The translations under genes and the position numbers were made by a program. From the NCBI GenBank assembly GCA_002938205.1, contig PTKZ01000011.1:1-53984 (forward strand): DNA of 53,984 bases, given 5' to 3'. The notes under the pieces were generated by a model, which saw only the letters and a list, made by a program, of their open reading frames with translations, was not told the DNA's origin and did no database searches. Shown piece after piece: positions 35,479-44,396 of the stretch. Each line of letters starts with the position of its first letter. Position 1 is the stretch's first letter. This DNA comes from Alphaproteobacteria bacterium MarineAlpha5_Bin5. GTDB lineage: Bacteria > Pseudomonadota > Alphaproteobacteria > HIMB59 > GCA-002718135.

Positions 35479-36162
35479 ATGATTGAAATTAATGATGTTT
35501 CCAAAGAATATATAATGGGGGACAATTCGTTATTAGCATTGAATAAAGTTTCAATAAAAATTGATAATGGAGAATTTATTTCAATTATGGGAGCTTCTGG
35601 TTCAGGAAAATCCACACTAATGAATATTATAGGTTGTTTAGATATACCATCTAGTGGGAACTATAATTTTAATAAGAAAGATATTTCTAAATTTAATTCA
35701 AATCAATTAGCAGAACTTAGAAATAATGAAATTGGATTTGTTTTTCAAAACTTTAATTTATTACCAAGATTGAGTGCTTTAGAAAATGTAACTCTACCGC
35801 TTATGTATTCTGGTAAATCACCAAAAAATAGGAATGATCTAGCTATAAAAGCTCTTGAAGAAGTTGGACTTAAAGACAGAATACATCATCGACCAAACCA
35901 ATTATCTGGAGGCCAGCAACAGAGAGTATCTATTGCAAGGGCGATTGCAGGAACTCCAAACATAATATTAGCAGATGAACCTACAGGTGCTCTTGATAGT
36001 AAAACAAGTTCAGAAATAATGAAAATTTTAAAACTTTTAAATAATAAAAAAATAACCATTATTTTAGTAACTCATGAACAAGATATAGCATTATATGGTG
36101 AAAGAATTATTAATATGAAAGATGGAATGATTATTGAAGATAAGAAAAATGTTATTAATTGA
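35479..36162 (+). CDS. MacB-type ABC transporter ATPase
   Basis: A 227-aa LolD/MacB-family ATPase. It has Walker A GASGSGKS (38-45), the signature LSGGQQQRVSIARAI, Walker B with DEPTGALD, and the H-loop VTHE. It starts 3 nt after the adaptor gene. In E. coli MacB the ATPase is fused to the permease; here they are separate genes that overlap by 14 nt, a common split form. Confidence 0.93.
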   Translation: MIEINDVSKEYIMGDNSLLALNKVSIKIDNGEFISIMGASGSGKSTLMNIIGCLDIPSSGNYNFNKKDISKFNSNQLAELRNNEIGFVFQNFNLLPRLSALENVTLPLMYSGKSPKNRNDLAIKALEEVGLKDRIHHRPNQLSGGQQQRVSIARAIAGTPNIILADEPTGALDSKTSSEIMKILKLLNNKKITIILVTHEQDIALYGERIINMKDGMIIEDKKNVIN

Positions 36163-37375
36163 TTTAATTTATTTATCTCAAAAAAGTTTACGTTCTAATA
36201 TTTTAAGAAGTATTTTAACTTCACTTGGTATAATAATTGGAGTCAGTTCTGTAATAACTATGATATCTATAGGATCAGGAGCCAGAGAAGAAGTTGAGAA
36301 ACTTATTGATAGATTTGGTTCTAATAACCTTATTCTAAGATCACAAAGTTCTTCCTCCAGAGGTGTTTCAATGGGATCAAATTCAATTAATACTTTGACA
36401 CTATCAGATATGGAAAATTTAAAAAATGAATTACCTGCAATAAAAGCTATCGCACCTCAGGTAAGTTTAAGTACTCAAATTTTAGCTAATAATAATAATT
36501 GGTTATCGTCTGTAACTGGTACTAATAATGAATATTTCGAACTAGGTAATTGGTCATTCGAAACAGGAAGAAAATTTGAAGAAGATGAATTATTATCAGG
36601 TAAAAGGGTTGCTATTATAGGTAAAACAGTTCAAAAAAATCTTTTTGAAGAAAATAATCCAATTGATGAAATAATAAGAATTAATAAAGTTCCTTTTACT
36701 GTAATTGGAATTCTAGAGGCTAAAGGTGGAACAGCATGGAGAGACCTTGATGACACAATAGTAGTCCCTCTAAAAGCTGCTAAACAAAGATTAGTTGGAA
36801 AAAAATTTCCTGGTGACCAAATAAGAAGCATGACAATTAATGTTTCTTCATCTGATCTTCTTTCAAAAACTGAAAAAGATATTGATACAGTCATGCGCAA
36901 ACTTCATAAAATTTCTGCTAATGGTAATCCTGATTTTGTTGTACGTAATTTTGCTCAATTTTTAAATGCAAGACAAGAATCATCTAAAGTTATGTCAATT
37001 TTGTTAGCAACTGTAGCAGGTATTTCTCTAATTGTTGGAGGAATTGGTATTATGAACATTATGTTAGTAACAGTTACAGAAAGAACAAAAGAAATAGGTG
37101 TTTGTATGTCTGTAGGTGCAAAGAAAAAAGATATTCTATATCAATTCTTAATTGAATCTTTGATGATATCACTAATAGGTGGTGGGATTGGAATTATATT
37201 GGGTATCGGTGTAGTTTATGGAGTAAGTGAATATTTCAACTGGAAAATGAAATTAGATTATATTTCTATTTTGCTATCTTTTGGATTTTCATCTTCAATT
37301 GGAATTATTTTTGGTTTTTATCCAGCAAGAAAAGCATCAAACTTGAATCCAATTGATGCTTTAAGATACGAATAA
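36149..37375 (+). CDS. MacB-type ABC permease
   Basis: A 408-aa permease of the FtsX/MacB fold: one N-terminal helix (RSILTSLGIIIGVSSVITMIS), a large periplasmic domain (about 55-275), and three C-terminal helices (LLATVAGISLIVGGIGIMNIM, ESLMISLIGGGIGIILGI and the last before FYPARKASNLNPIDALRYE). That end is a family hallmark. ATG 36149 is preferred to the TTG at 36134. Together with the adaptor and ATPase it would form a tripartite mechanotransmission pump. Confidence 0.93.
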   Translation: MLLIDLIYLSQKSLRSNILRSILTSLGIIIGVSSVITMISIGSGAREEVEKLIDRFGSNNLILRSQSSSSRGVSMGSNSINTLTLSDMENLKNELPAIKAIAPQVSLSTQILANNNNWLSSVTGTNNEYFELGNWSFETGRKFEEDELLSGKRVAIIGKTVQKNLFEENNPIDEIIRINKVPFTVIGILEAKGGTAWRDLDDTIVVPLKAAKQRLVGKKFPGDQIRSMTINVSSSDLLSKTEKDIDTVMRKLHKISANGNPDFVVRNFAQFLNARQESSKVMSILLATVAGISLIVGGIGIMNIMLVTVTERTKEIGVCMSVGAKKKDILYQFLIESLMISLIGGGIGIILGIGVVYGVSEYFNWKMKLDYISILLSFGFSSSIGIIFGFYPARKASNLNPIDALRYE

Positions 37376-37388
37376 ATTTTGGAAAAAA

Positions 37389-38240
37389 TTATGTAGTTCT
37401 TGTTGCAACATACACTCCTATGGCACAAATGAATAAACCAAATATATCTAGTGTGTATATTTCTTCATTTAATACTAACCAAGCCATTAAGGCAGTAGTT
37501 GGAGGTACTAAAAAAAACAAATTAGATGTTTTTGAAGCAGACCCTTTTTTAATTAAATACATTAATATTGTAAATGCACCAAAAGATACTAGAACTATTT
37601 GCCAACTCATTGATAAAATGAATGAAATATTAAATCTAATATAAGGAATTTCAAAAAATATAGAGACAAAAAATAAAAATATTGAAGCTGAAACTGCTTG
37701 ATAAAAATTATTAACTGATAATGATAAATTGTTTGTAAATTTTTTTTGCCAAATTGTAGCAGTTGTAGCGCCTAATAAAGCAACTATAGAAGCTATAACT
37801 CCAATAGTAGGTATTTTTTCACCTATATCCCATCCAATTACAATAATAGTTCCTATTAAACCTAATAAAATACCTATCCACTGAATAAAAGTTACTTTTT
37901 CATTTAAAATTGGTCCACTTAAAATATTTGTTAAGACAGGTTGTAATCCAACAATTAACGCAGATACAGTAGCAGATAAGCCCATAGAATATGAAAAAAA
38001 CACACCACCTAAATAAAATCCATGAAATAAAATACCTGTTATTGAAGATTGTATTATTAAAGAAAAATTAACTAAAATTTTTTCTTTAATATAATAAGAA
38101 AATATTAAGAATCCAATAGCTACAATGATGAATCTAAATGATAAAGAAGCAAAAGGACTAGCTGATTGAACTATTATTTGACCACTAACAAAAGCTGAAC
38201 TCCAAAGTAATATAAAAAGAAAAGGAAAAAATTTACTCAT
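37389..38240 (-). CDS. EamA/DMT-family transporter
   Basis: A 283-aa inner-membrane protein with ten predicted helices in two EamA repeats. WSSAFVSGQIIVQSASPFASLSFRF at the start and GLQPVLTNILSGPILNEKVT in the middle are family blocks. These transporters usually export amino acids or other metabolites. It is the last gene on the minus strand of the arabinoside locus, 117 nt after GH51, and convergent with macB, with 13 nt between. Confidence 0.88.
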   Translation of the reverse strand: MSKFFPFLFILLWSSAFVSGQIIVQSASPFASLSFRFIIVAIGFLIFSYYIKEKILVNFSLIIQSSITGILFHGFYLGGVFFSYSMGLSATVSALIVGLQPVLTNILSGPILNEKVTFIQWIGILLGLIGTIIVIGWDIGEKIPTIGVIASIVALLGATTATIWQKKFTNNLSLSVNNFYQAVSASIFLFFVSIFFEIPYIRFNISFILSMSWQIVLVSFGAFTILMYLIKKGSASKTSNLFFLVPPTTALMAWLVLNEEIYTLDIFGLFICAIGVYVATRTT

Positions 38241-38286
38241 TAAACATGCCTTATTTTAACCTCAATAAATCATTACTATACTTAAA

Positions 38287-38348
38287 GTGACACTATCGTA
38301 GTGAATATTCATCAATCATCAATACTATTTTATCTCCTTTAGTGTCAC
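38287..38348. repeat. inverted repeat between GH51 and DMT genes
   Basis: GTGACACTA (38287-38295) and TAGTGTCAC (38340-38348) are exact inverted copies 44 nt apart, and the left copy overlaps a second palindrome, CACTATCGTAGTG (38291-38303). This is more GC-rich than its surroundings and is a candidate operator or transcript-processing site. Confidence 0.45.
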
Positions 38349-38357
38349 ACTTAATGT

Positions 38358-40292
38358 TTAATCTGTAAATCTTAATAAATTAAAAGAGTGTGGAGGTAAA
38401 ATAATCTTATCTTTATAAATTTTAATAATATTTTTTTTAATAGTTACCTGATTAAGATTATTTATATCATTTAGATCAGTTTTAGATTGTCCATTTACGG
38501 TATAGCTCTCAATTATTTTTTTAAATTTTGAAAATATTATTTCTATATTTTTGTTTGCAGATTTATTTACTATTGAAACACAATACTTACCATTGTTTAC
38601 AGTTACGGCAGCATCTATTACTTTATTTTTTGTATATATAGGTTGTTTTCCTAATTTAGTTGATTTAAATTTTTCACATTTGATTTTTGTATATAAAATA
38701 TCACCTTTATGAAATTTATTCATAAGTTCTAAAACTAATGTTGTTGGGGTTTTCCATATTTTTTTTCCATCAATACGATAATTGCCCATTGCATTAATTA
38801 AATGATAAATTCCAGTATTTGTAATCATATTACCTCTATTAATACAAGCATGAAGTAATGATGCTGCATATAATGCATCAGCAATATTATAATTTTCTAA
38901 AAATTTAGAAGGATGAGCTTCTACATAAGTATTCCATTCATCAAAAGCTATAGTGATATTTTTTTTTGTATATTTTTTTATTTCTTTAATAGTTCTATCA
39001 AGCATAATTTCTACTTCAGTAGAAGCAGCAACTGTTGGTAAATATCTTGATTTATAGTGAGGATGTATTTTATCTTTTTCAGTTCGTATAGAATAATAAT
39101 GAACACTTAATTCATCTATTTTTTCTTTTATTTTTTTTAAAATTATTTCATTCCAATGACCAAAATGATCAGAACAAGCTCCAACGGCTATAAATCTTAA
39201 GTTTTTGTTTACTTTTTTTATTTCTTTAACAAATTTATCATATTTTTTTGCATAAGTTATTGGATCAGTATGTCCTATTTGCCAACCACCAAACATTTCA
39301 TTACCTATGAATATTGTTTTAAGATTATATGGTTTTTTTCTTCCATTTTTAGCACGTAATTTTCCATATTTTGATTTAAGTGAACCAGTAATATATTCAA
39401 TCCAATTAGCAGCTTCTTCAGGCGTCCCATTCCCAGTATTAACCGTTATCATTGGTTCGCTACCAATATAATTACACCATTTCATAAATTCATCAGTACC
39501 TACGTCATTATACTCCCATTGATACCAAGCGTAATCGTAGTAAGGGAGTCTATAATTTTTATCCCCAATTCCATTGATCCAATCATATCCTGATAAAAAA
39601 TTACCTCCTGGCCATCTTATGTAACTAGGTTTCCATTCTTTTATAATTTTTGATATATCTTTTCTAAAACCAAAAATTGTATTTACTGGCATCAATGAAC
39701 AGTTAGCAATAAATATTTCATTATCTTTTATTGAAATTGATAAAGTTTTTGATGATTTAAAATTTTTAAAAATTATTTTCTTTTTATATTCAGTCCAATT
39801 TTTGGTAGCTTTTATTTTAAAACTAATTTCACCAATAGAAATATAAACATATTGATTATTTCCTTTAATAAAAATACTAAATTTATGTTCTTCTTGAGGA
39901 AATATAACTTTTATATTTTGTTTTATACCTCTTTTTGTTAAAGATTTTTTTCTAATCGTAATTTGCTGAGATTGCTTCCCACTGCCATATCTACTAATTT
40001 GTTCTTTACCTTCAACAATATATTCTGAATTCGAATGTCCATACATAACATGTTGAGCCGATGCATTTAAACCTTTCCAAGGTTGAATAATTCCAAAATC
40101 TAGATGATCATGCTCTAATGCGTTATTCCACATAAGTTTATCTGGACCGCAAAATTTTCTATTATCTACAAGCTCTGCCCATATTCCATTTCTATAAATT
40201 GCATCTCCTATATGTTCAAGATTTGAACCAAACATATGTTTAGTTAATTTACCAATTACTTCATTTTTTTTAATTAAAATCTTATTAGTCAT
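38358..40292 (-). CDS. intracellular alpha-L-arabinofuranosidase (GH51)
   Basis: A 644-aa GH51 enzyme. The acid/base Glu is E332 (GNEMFGGWQIG) and the nucleophile is E452 (IAFDEWNTYV); RWPGGNFLSGYDWINGIG is the typical subsite block. Residues about 65-205 form a jelly-roll, CBM4_9-like insert between the N-terminal strand and the barrel. No signal peptide, so it cleaves arabinosides after import. It overlaps the upstream ABC ATPase gene by 8 nt, which directly ties the enzyme to that importer. Related GH51 members also act on other furanosides, so the exact sugar is inferred. Confidence 0.9.
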   Translation of the reverse strand: MTNKILIKKNEVIGKLTKHMFGSNLEHIGDAIYRNGIWAELVDNRKFCGPDKLMWNNALEHDHLDFGIIQPWKGLNASAQHVMYGHSNSEYIVEGKEQISRYGSGKQSQQITIRKKSLTKRGIKQNIKVIFPQEEHKFSIFIKGNNQYVYISIGEISFKIKATKNWTEYKKKIIFKNFKSSKTLSISIKDNEIFIANCSLMPVNTIFGFRKDISKIIKEWKPSYIRWPGGNFLSGYDWINGIGDKNYRLPYYDYAWYQWEYNDVGTDEFMKWCNYIGSEPMITVNTGNGTPEEAANWIEYITGSLKSKYGKLRAKNGRKKPYNLKTIFIGNEMFGGWQIGHTDPITYAKKYDKFVKEIKKVNKNLRFIAVGACSDHFGHWNEIILKKIKEKIDELSVHYYSIRTEKDKIHPHYKSRYLPTVAASTEVEIMLDRTIKEIKKYTKKNITIAFDEWNTYVEAHPSKFLENYNIADALYAASLLHACINRGNMITNTGIYHLINAMGNYRIDGKKIWKTPTTLVLELMNKFHKGDILYTKIKCEKFKSTKLGKQPIYTKNKVIDAAVTVNNGKYCVSIVNKSANKNIEIIFSKFKKIIESYTVNGQSKTDLNDINNLNQVTIKKNIIKIYKDKIILPPHSFNLLRFTD

Positions 40293-41340
40293 TCATAATC
40301 CAAATTTTATCTTTCGGTAAATTTACAAAAACCTCATCCTCTTTATTAATGTTTTGAATTCCTAATGATTGTAAAGAACATTCTAGGTTTAAATTATTAA
40401 TTACAATTTTATAACGAGTATGTGTTCCAGAAAATATTACAGATTTTATTTTTCCTTTAAAAAAATTATCTTGGTAGATGTTCTCTCTCGATATTTTTAT
40501 GTTTTCAGGTCTAATAGTTGCTATACATTTAGAATGTAATTCATCAACATTTTTTTGATTAGATATAATTTTGCCAATAGATGAATCAAAATAATTTGTA
40601 TTTTTATTCAATTCTATAAAGTTAACTCCACCAAAAAATTTTGCTGCACTAACATTAATAGGTTTTTCATAAAATTCTTTAGGTTCAGCAAAATTCTGAA
40701 GTTTTCCATCAAATATTAATGCAATTTTATCAGCTAATAAAACAGCTTCTTCTTGATCGTGAGTTACAAACATACAAGTAACTCCAAGTTTTTTTTGAAT
40801 TGATGTAATTAATTCTCTCATCTCATCTCTTAAATGAGCATCTAAATTACTTAAAGGTTCGTCTAATAATAGAAGTCTTGGATTAGCTATCAAAGCTCTT
40901 GCTAATGCAACTCTTTGCTGCTGTCCTCCAGATAATTGTTTTGGTCTTCTTTCACCTATATCAGGTAATTTAACTAACTCTAACATTTCTTGAACTCTTT
41001 TGTTTATTACTTTTGGATCATCTCCTTTCATCTTGAGTGAAAAACCAACATTTTCATTCACATTCATATAAGGAAAAAGTAAATAATTTTGAAAAACCAT
41101 AACAACATTTCTTTTCTCCGTTGGAACAGATAAGATAGATTGGTTATCTAATAAAATATCACCGTTATCAGGAGTTAGTAATCCTGTTATCATTTTTAAA
41201 ATAGTAGTTTTTCCGCAACCTGAAGGACCTAATAAAGCTATTAGTTCTCCATTTTGTATATTTATAGATATGTTATCAACTGCAGGTCTTGTCATCCCTG
41301 AAAAGTTTTTAATTAAATTGACAATATTTACTTCAGTCAT
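40285..41340 (-). CDS. ABC transporter ATPase (YnjD/PotA-like)
   Basis: A 351-aa importer ATPase. It has Walker A GPSGCGKT (38-45), the signature LSGGQQQRVALARAL, Walker B with DEPLSNLDA, the H-loop VTHDQEE, and a C-terminal TOBE-like region (about 240-351: RPENIKISRENI, CSLQSLGIQN). It is the third membrane-complex gene of the locus. Being the only importer-type ATPase in the window, it might also energise the two permeases encoded at 24968-26676. Confidence 0.92.
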   Translation of the reverse strand: MTEVNIVNLIKNFSGMTRPAVDNISINIQNGELIALLGPSGCGKTTILKMITGLLTPDNGDILLDNQSILSVPTEKRNVVMVFQNYLLFPYMNVNENVGFSLKMKGDDPKVINKRVQEMLELVKLPDIGERRPKQLSGGQQQRVALARALIANPRLLLLDEPLSNLDAHLRDEMRELITSIQKKLGVTCMFVTHDQEEAVLLADKIALIFDGKLQNFAEPKEFYEKPINVSAAKFFGGVNFIELNKNTNYFDSSIGKIISNQKNVDELHSKCIATIRPENIKISRENIYQDNFFKGKIKSVIFSGTHTRYKIVINNLNLECSLQSLGIQNINKEDEVFVNLPKDKIWIMND

Positions 41341-42203
41341 TATATTTTCCCAAACCCAGAAGTAGCAGACGATTCACCAGACACAAATTTTGAAGTAAAA
41401 AATAAAATTAATATTGCTGGGAAGATAAAAATTATAGATATCGCTGCTGTTAAAGCAGGATTTCCAGATGAAGCAGTTGAAAAAACCAATAGTGGCAATG
41501 TCATTATTTTACCTGCTCCTATTAAAAATGTTAATAAATATTGACTCCAAGAAACTAAAAATGCAAATAAAGCTGCTACAACCATTCCCGGTGCAATTGC
41601 AGGTAAAGTAATTAAATAAAATGTTTTAAATTTATTAGCACCTAAAGTTCTTGCCTGATATTCAAAATCAGGATTATAATTGGCAAATATACCAGTTAAA
41701 GTTAATACTACATAAGGCATAATAGGAACAAGATGTACTAAACAAACTCCAAAAAAACTTCCTGAAAAACCAAGTGAAATAAAATTAATATTTAAACCTA
41801 AAACAAAAGCAATTGGAGGTAAGATTGTTGGAGAAACCATTAAAAAAATAATTAGTTTCTTAAATTTAAAATTAAATAGACCCAATACTCTGGCAGCAGG
41901 TAATGCTATTATTATTGAAACGATAGTAACAACAAAACCTATTGTTAAACTGTTTATTAAAGCTTTAATTACAGTTGGATTAGTAGCCCATAAATCTAGA
42001 AAACCTTCTAATGTTCTACTTCCTTCTCTTGGAATTAGTTTTAATCTTACCCAAGCTTGCATACTTAATTCTTTTGGAATTAACTGAGGGTAAAACCATC
42101 TAAATGAAAAAGCATTTATAAAAAAAGCAATTATAGGTAAAACAAGAATAAAAGCTCCTAAATATATAGAATATATGTTTATTTTTTTTAAATTTTGATT
42201 CAT
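41340..42203 (-). CDS. ABC transporter permease (PotC/YnjC-like)
   Basis: A 287-aa permease with about six helices. The EAA-type loop reads YQARTLGANKFKTFYLITLPAI. AARVLGLFNFKFKKLIIFLMVS and SPTILPPIAFVLGLN are typical of polyamine/ferric-type permeases. It starts where the preceding stop ends (1-bp overlap) and ends at the ATPase start. Confidence 0.9.
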   Translation of the reverse strand: MNQNLKKINIYSIYLGAFILVLPIIAFFINAFSFRWFYPQLIPKELSMQAWVRLKLIPREGSRTLEGFLDLWATNPTVIKALINSLTIGFVVTIVSIIIALPAARVLGLFNFKFKKLIIFLMVSPTILPPIAFVLGLNINFISLGFSGSFFGVCLVHLVPIMPYVVLTLTGIFANYNPDFEYQARTLGANKFKTFYLITLPAIAPGMVVAALFAFLVSWSQYLLTFLIGAGKIMTLPLLVFSTASSGNPALTAAISIIFIFPAILILFFTSKFVSGESSATSGFGKI

Positions 42204-43078
42204 TAATCCTTCCTAATTCTTGTTTGAGTTAACCAAAAATAAATAATTACCAAAATCATTACAATTAAAGCAATTATAATGCTTAATGCCATTCCTTCAC
42301 TTCTAGCATTTAAATCAGGGTTTAAAAAAAACTCGAAAGCCATTACTGGTAACATCTGAGGATATATTACCCCTAATAATGCTGGCACCTCATATGCTCC
42401 AAAACTAAATGCAAAAACTATTATTGAAGCTGAAAATAAGCTAGGCATAACAAGAGGTAAAATTACATATCTAAATCTTTGCCATCTGTTAGCACCTAAA
42501 CTTTGAGCTAGTTCTTCAAAATTTTCGCCTAATGATTGAAGTACAGACATCAATATTATAAAGAAAAAAGCTGACTCTTTCCATATATATGCAAGTATTA
42601 TTCCTACTCCATATTTATCTTTTACTAAAACAGGAAAATCACCAGGTGAAGAAATAATATTTAATTGAGCTAGCATTCTTGCTAATAACCCACTTTGAGA
42701 AAATACGAATATAATACCAACAGCAACAACTAAATGTGGCATAGGTAAATTAAGAGAATATATAAAATTACAAACTGTTTTACCAAAAAAAGTTTTTCTT
42801 ATTGCTAATGCAGCAAATAATGCAAGAACTGCTGCTAAAAAAGTACTTACAAAACTAACCCATAGATTAAGCGCTAAACCAGTCCAAAATAATTTAGCAT
42901 ATCTTTCTGAAAAGAGAATATTATAATATGCATCAAAATTAATTTCGTATTTTCCAATAGCAGGCTGATATCCTAAACTTTGAACTAAGCCATAAAATAT
43001 ACCACCATAGAAAAGTAAAATTATGATTAATAAAGGCGGGGTAATAGATAGAATTATCTTTGTTTTATCCCCGCCCAT
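42203..43078 (-). CDS. ABC transporter permease (PotB/YnjC-like)
   Basis: A 291-aa permease with about six helices. The EAA loop is EELAQSLGANRWQRFRYVILP and LPMPHLVVAVGIIFVFSQSG is typical. It forms the heterodimer partner of the next gene. E. coli YnjC fuses two such halves in one protein, whereas here they are separate. It begins 10 nt after the binding-protein gene. Confidence 0.9.
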   Translation of the reverse strand: MGGDKTKIILSITPPLLIIILLFYGGIFYGLVQSLGYQPAIGKYEINFDAYYNILFSERYAKLFWTGLALNLWVSFVSTFLAAVLALFAALAIRKTFFGKTVCNFIYSLNLPMPHLVVAVGIIFVFSQSGLLARMLAQLNIISSPGDFPVLVKDKYGVGIILAYIWKESAFFFIILMSVLQSLGENFEELAQSLGANRWQRFRYVILPLVMPSLFSASIIVFAFSFGAYEVPALLGVIYPQMLPVMAFEFFLNPDLNARSEGMALSIIIALIVMILVIIYFWLTQTRIRKD

Positions 43079-43088
43079 AAATATTTAA

Positions 43089-44336
43089 CTATTTAAGTAG
43101 TACGTTAGCTTCCCAATCAGCTTCAATTAAATCTTGATATTCTGCAGCAATATCAGAAACTAGTGCTTTCGCTAAAATATTCTGATCTTCTGCAGCATCA
43201 CCTAGATTGTTTTGAGCATCTGCAATAGCCGCCTGACCTGCAGCATCAGTTACTTTTGCTGTACTGATACCCCAACCACAACAAAATCCATTTGCTGGTT
43301 GAACTTGTGCAGCTTGTAACTCAGGTTCTAAAACCAAATTAGCATAAACTAAAGCTGCTGCTTTATTAGGTGCATTATATGGAATTGCCCAGTAATTAAA
43401 GTCACCAATCATATTCTCATAAAATGCAAAAGCTCTTGAAGTTGGAGGAGTAGTTCCTGCTGTATTAGTTGGACCAGCACCTCTTGGTGATTGTGTGAAG
43501 TCTAAGTCAACTTCTCCATTTGCAAAAAGACTATGCATTTCTGCATTATCCTTCGGATAAGTTTCACCACTTCTCCATAAGTCTTTTTCCCATGAATTTA
43601 ATAGTTCCCAAACTTTTGGAGCCCACTTATCATACAATCCTTGATTAAAAGGTCCTACCCACTGAGCTTGACCACCACTTAATTCAAAGAATATTTGCTT
43701 AACAAAACGAGTACCTACAAATCCACCTTTTCCAGGTCTGATATATGTAAAACGTCCTGGGTTTGCTGAAATCCAATCACTCAACTCAGCATAACTTCTA
43801 GGCATGTCATCATAATTACTTCTAGCTGAATCATACATAAAGTGGAACTGTGCACTAGACCATGGACTTTCCATTCCATCTACTGGTCTACCAAAGTCTA
43901 AATTAACAGCTGGGTTGTCCCAAGCAACAAATTCACTATTTGGAAGTCCAGCGGCAAATGGTCCGTAAAGAAGTTTAGCTTGTTTTAATGTCCAAAAATT
44001 TTCGCCATTAATCCAAATTAAATCTATATTTCCACCATCACCTGTTACTCCAGCTTCTTTTTCACTAAGTACTTGGTTAACAGCATCTACAGTTCCTTTT
44101 AAAGGAACTCTATTTAATGTAATTCCATAATCATTTTTTAGAGGAACTCCATAAAAGTCATCAACAAATCCATTGATAGCATCAGAACCTCCCCACATAT
44201 AGACGTTAACTTGACCACCCTTAGCTTTTCCTAAAACGTCATCCCAAGAGTTAAATCCCGGAGCTACTTCAGCAAAAGAAAATTTAGCAAAAGTTAATAC
44301 TATAAGATAACAAATAAATATTTTAATTTTATTCAT
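43089..44336 (-). CDS. YnjB-like ABC substrate-binding protein
   Basis: A 415-aa secreted binding protein. Its signal ends at FSFA; the mature chain has SWDDVLGKAKGGQVNVYMWG, DLIWINGENFWTLKQAKLLYGPF and LEPELQAAQ, which are YnjB-type features. The substrate of E. coli YnjB is unknown. It is followed by permeases, an ATPase and GH51, so an arabinose-containing glycoside is a plausible ligand. It has an unusual CCG run (GFCCGWG). The coding region is less AT-rich than the neighbours, as in highly expressed binding proteins. Confidence 0.9.
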   Translation of the reverse strand: MNKIKIFICYLIVLTFAKFSFAEVAPGFNSWDDVLGKAKGGQVNVYMWGGSDAINGFVDDFYGVPLKNDYGITLNRVPLKGTVDAVNQVLSEKEAGVTGDGGNIDLIWINGENFWTLKQAKLLYGPFAAGLPNSEFVAWDNPAVNLDFGRPVDGMESPWSSAQFHFMYDSARSNYDDMPRSYAELSDWISANPGRFTYIRPGKGGFVGTRFVKQIFFELSGGQAQWVGPFNQGLYDKWAPKVWELLNSWEKDLWRSGETYPKDNAEMHSLFANGEVDLDFTQSPRGAGPTNTAGTTPPTSRAFAFYENMIGDFNYWAIPYNAPNKAAALVYANLVLEPELQAAQVQPANGFCCGWGISTAKVTDAAGQAAIADAQNNLGDAAEDQNILAKALVSDIAAEYQDLIEADWEANVLLK

Positions 44337-44396
44337 TTTTCCTCCATTAAAATTAGTTTTATTTTACCTGTAAAATACACATTTGCTAGTAAATAA
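44337..44396 (-). promoter_or_regulatory. leader of the YnjB-like gene with inverted repeat
   Basis: The 60-nt gap holds a GGAGG ribosome site next to the gene and the palindrome TATTTTACAGGTAAAATA on the minus strand (44360-44377). The core TTTTAC/GTAAAA also occurs before the other binding-protein gene at 23578-23598, with a different spacer. Confidence 0.5.

Noticed and set aside
38290-38358. Short frame KCDTKGDKIVLMIDEYSLR upstream of the DMT gene as a gene remnant
   Set aside because: About 20 codons with no recognisable family; it can arise by chance.
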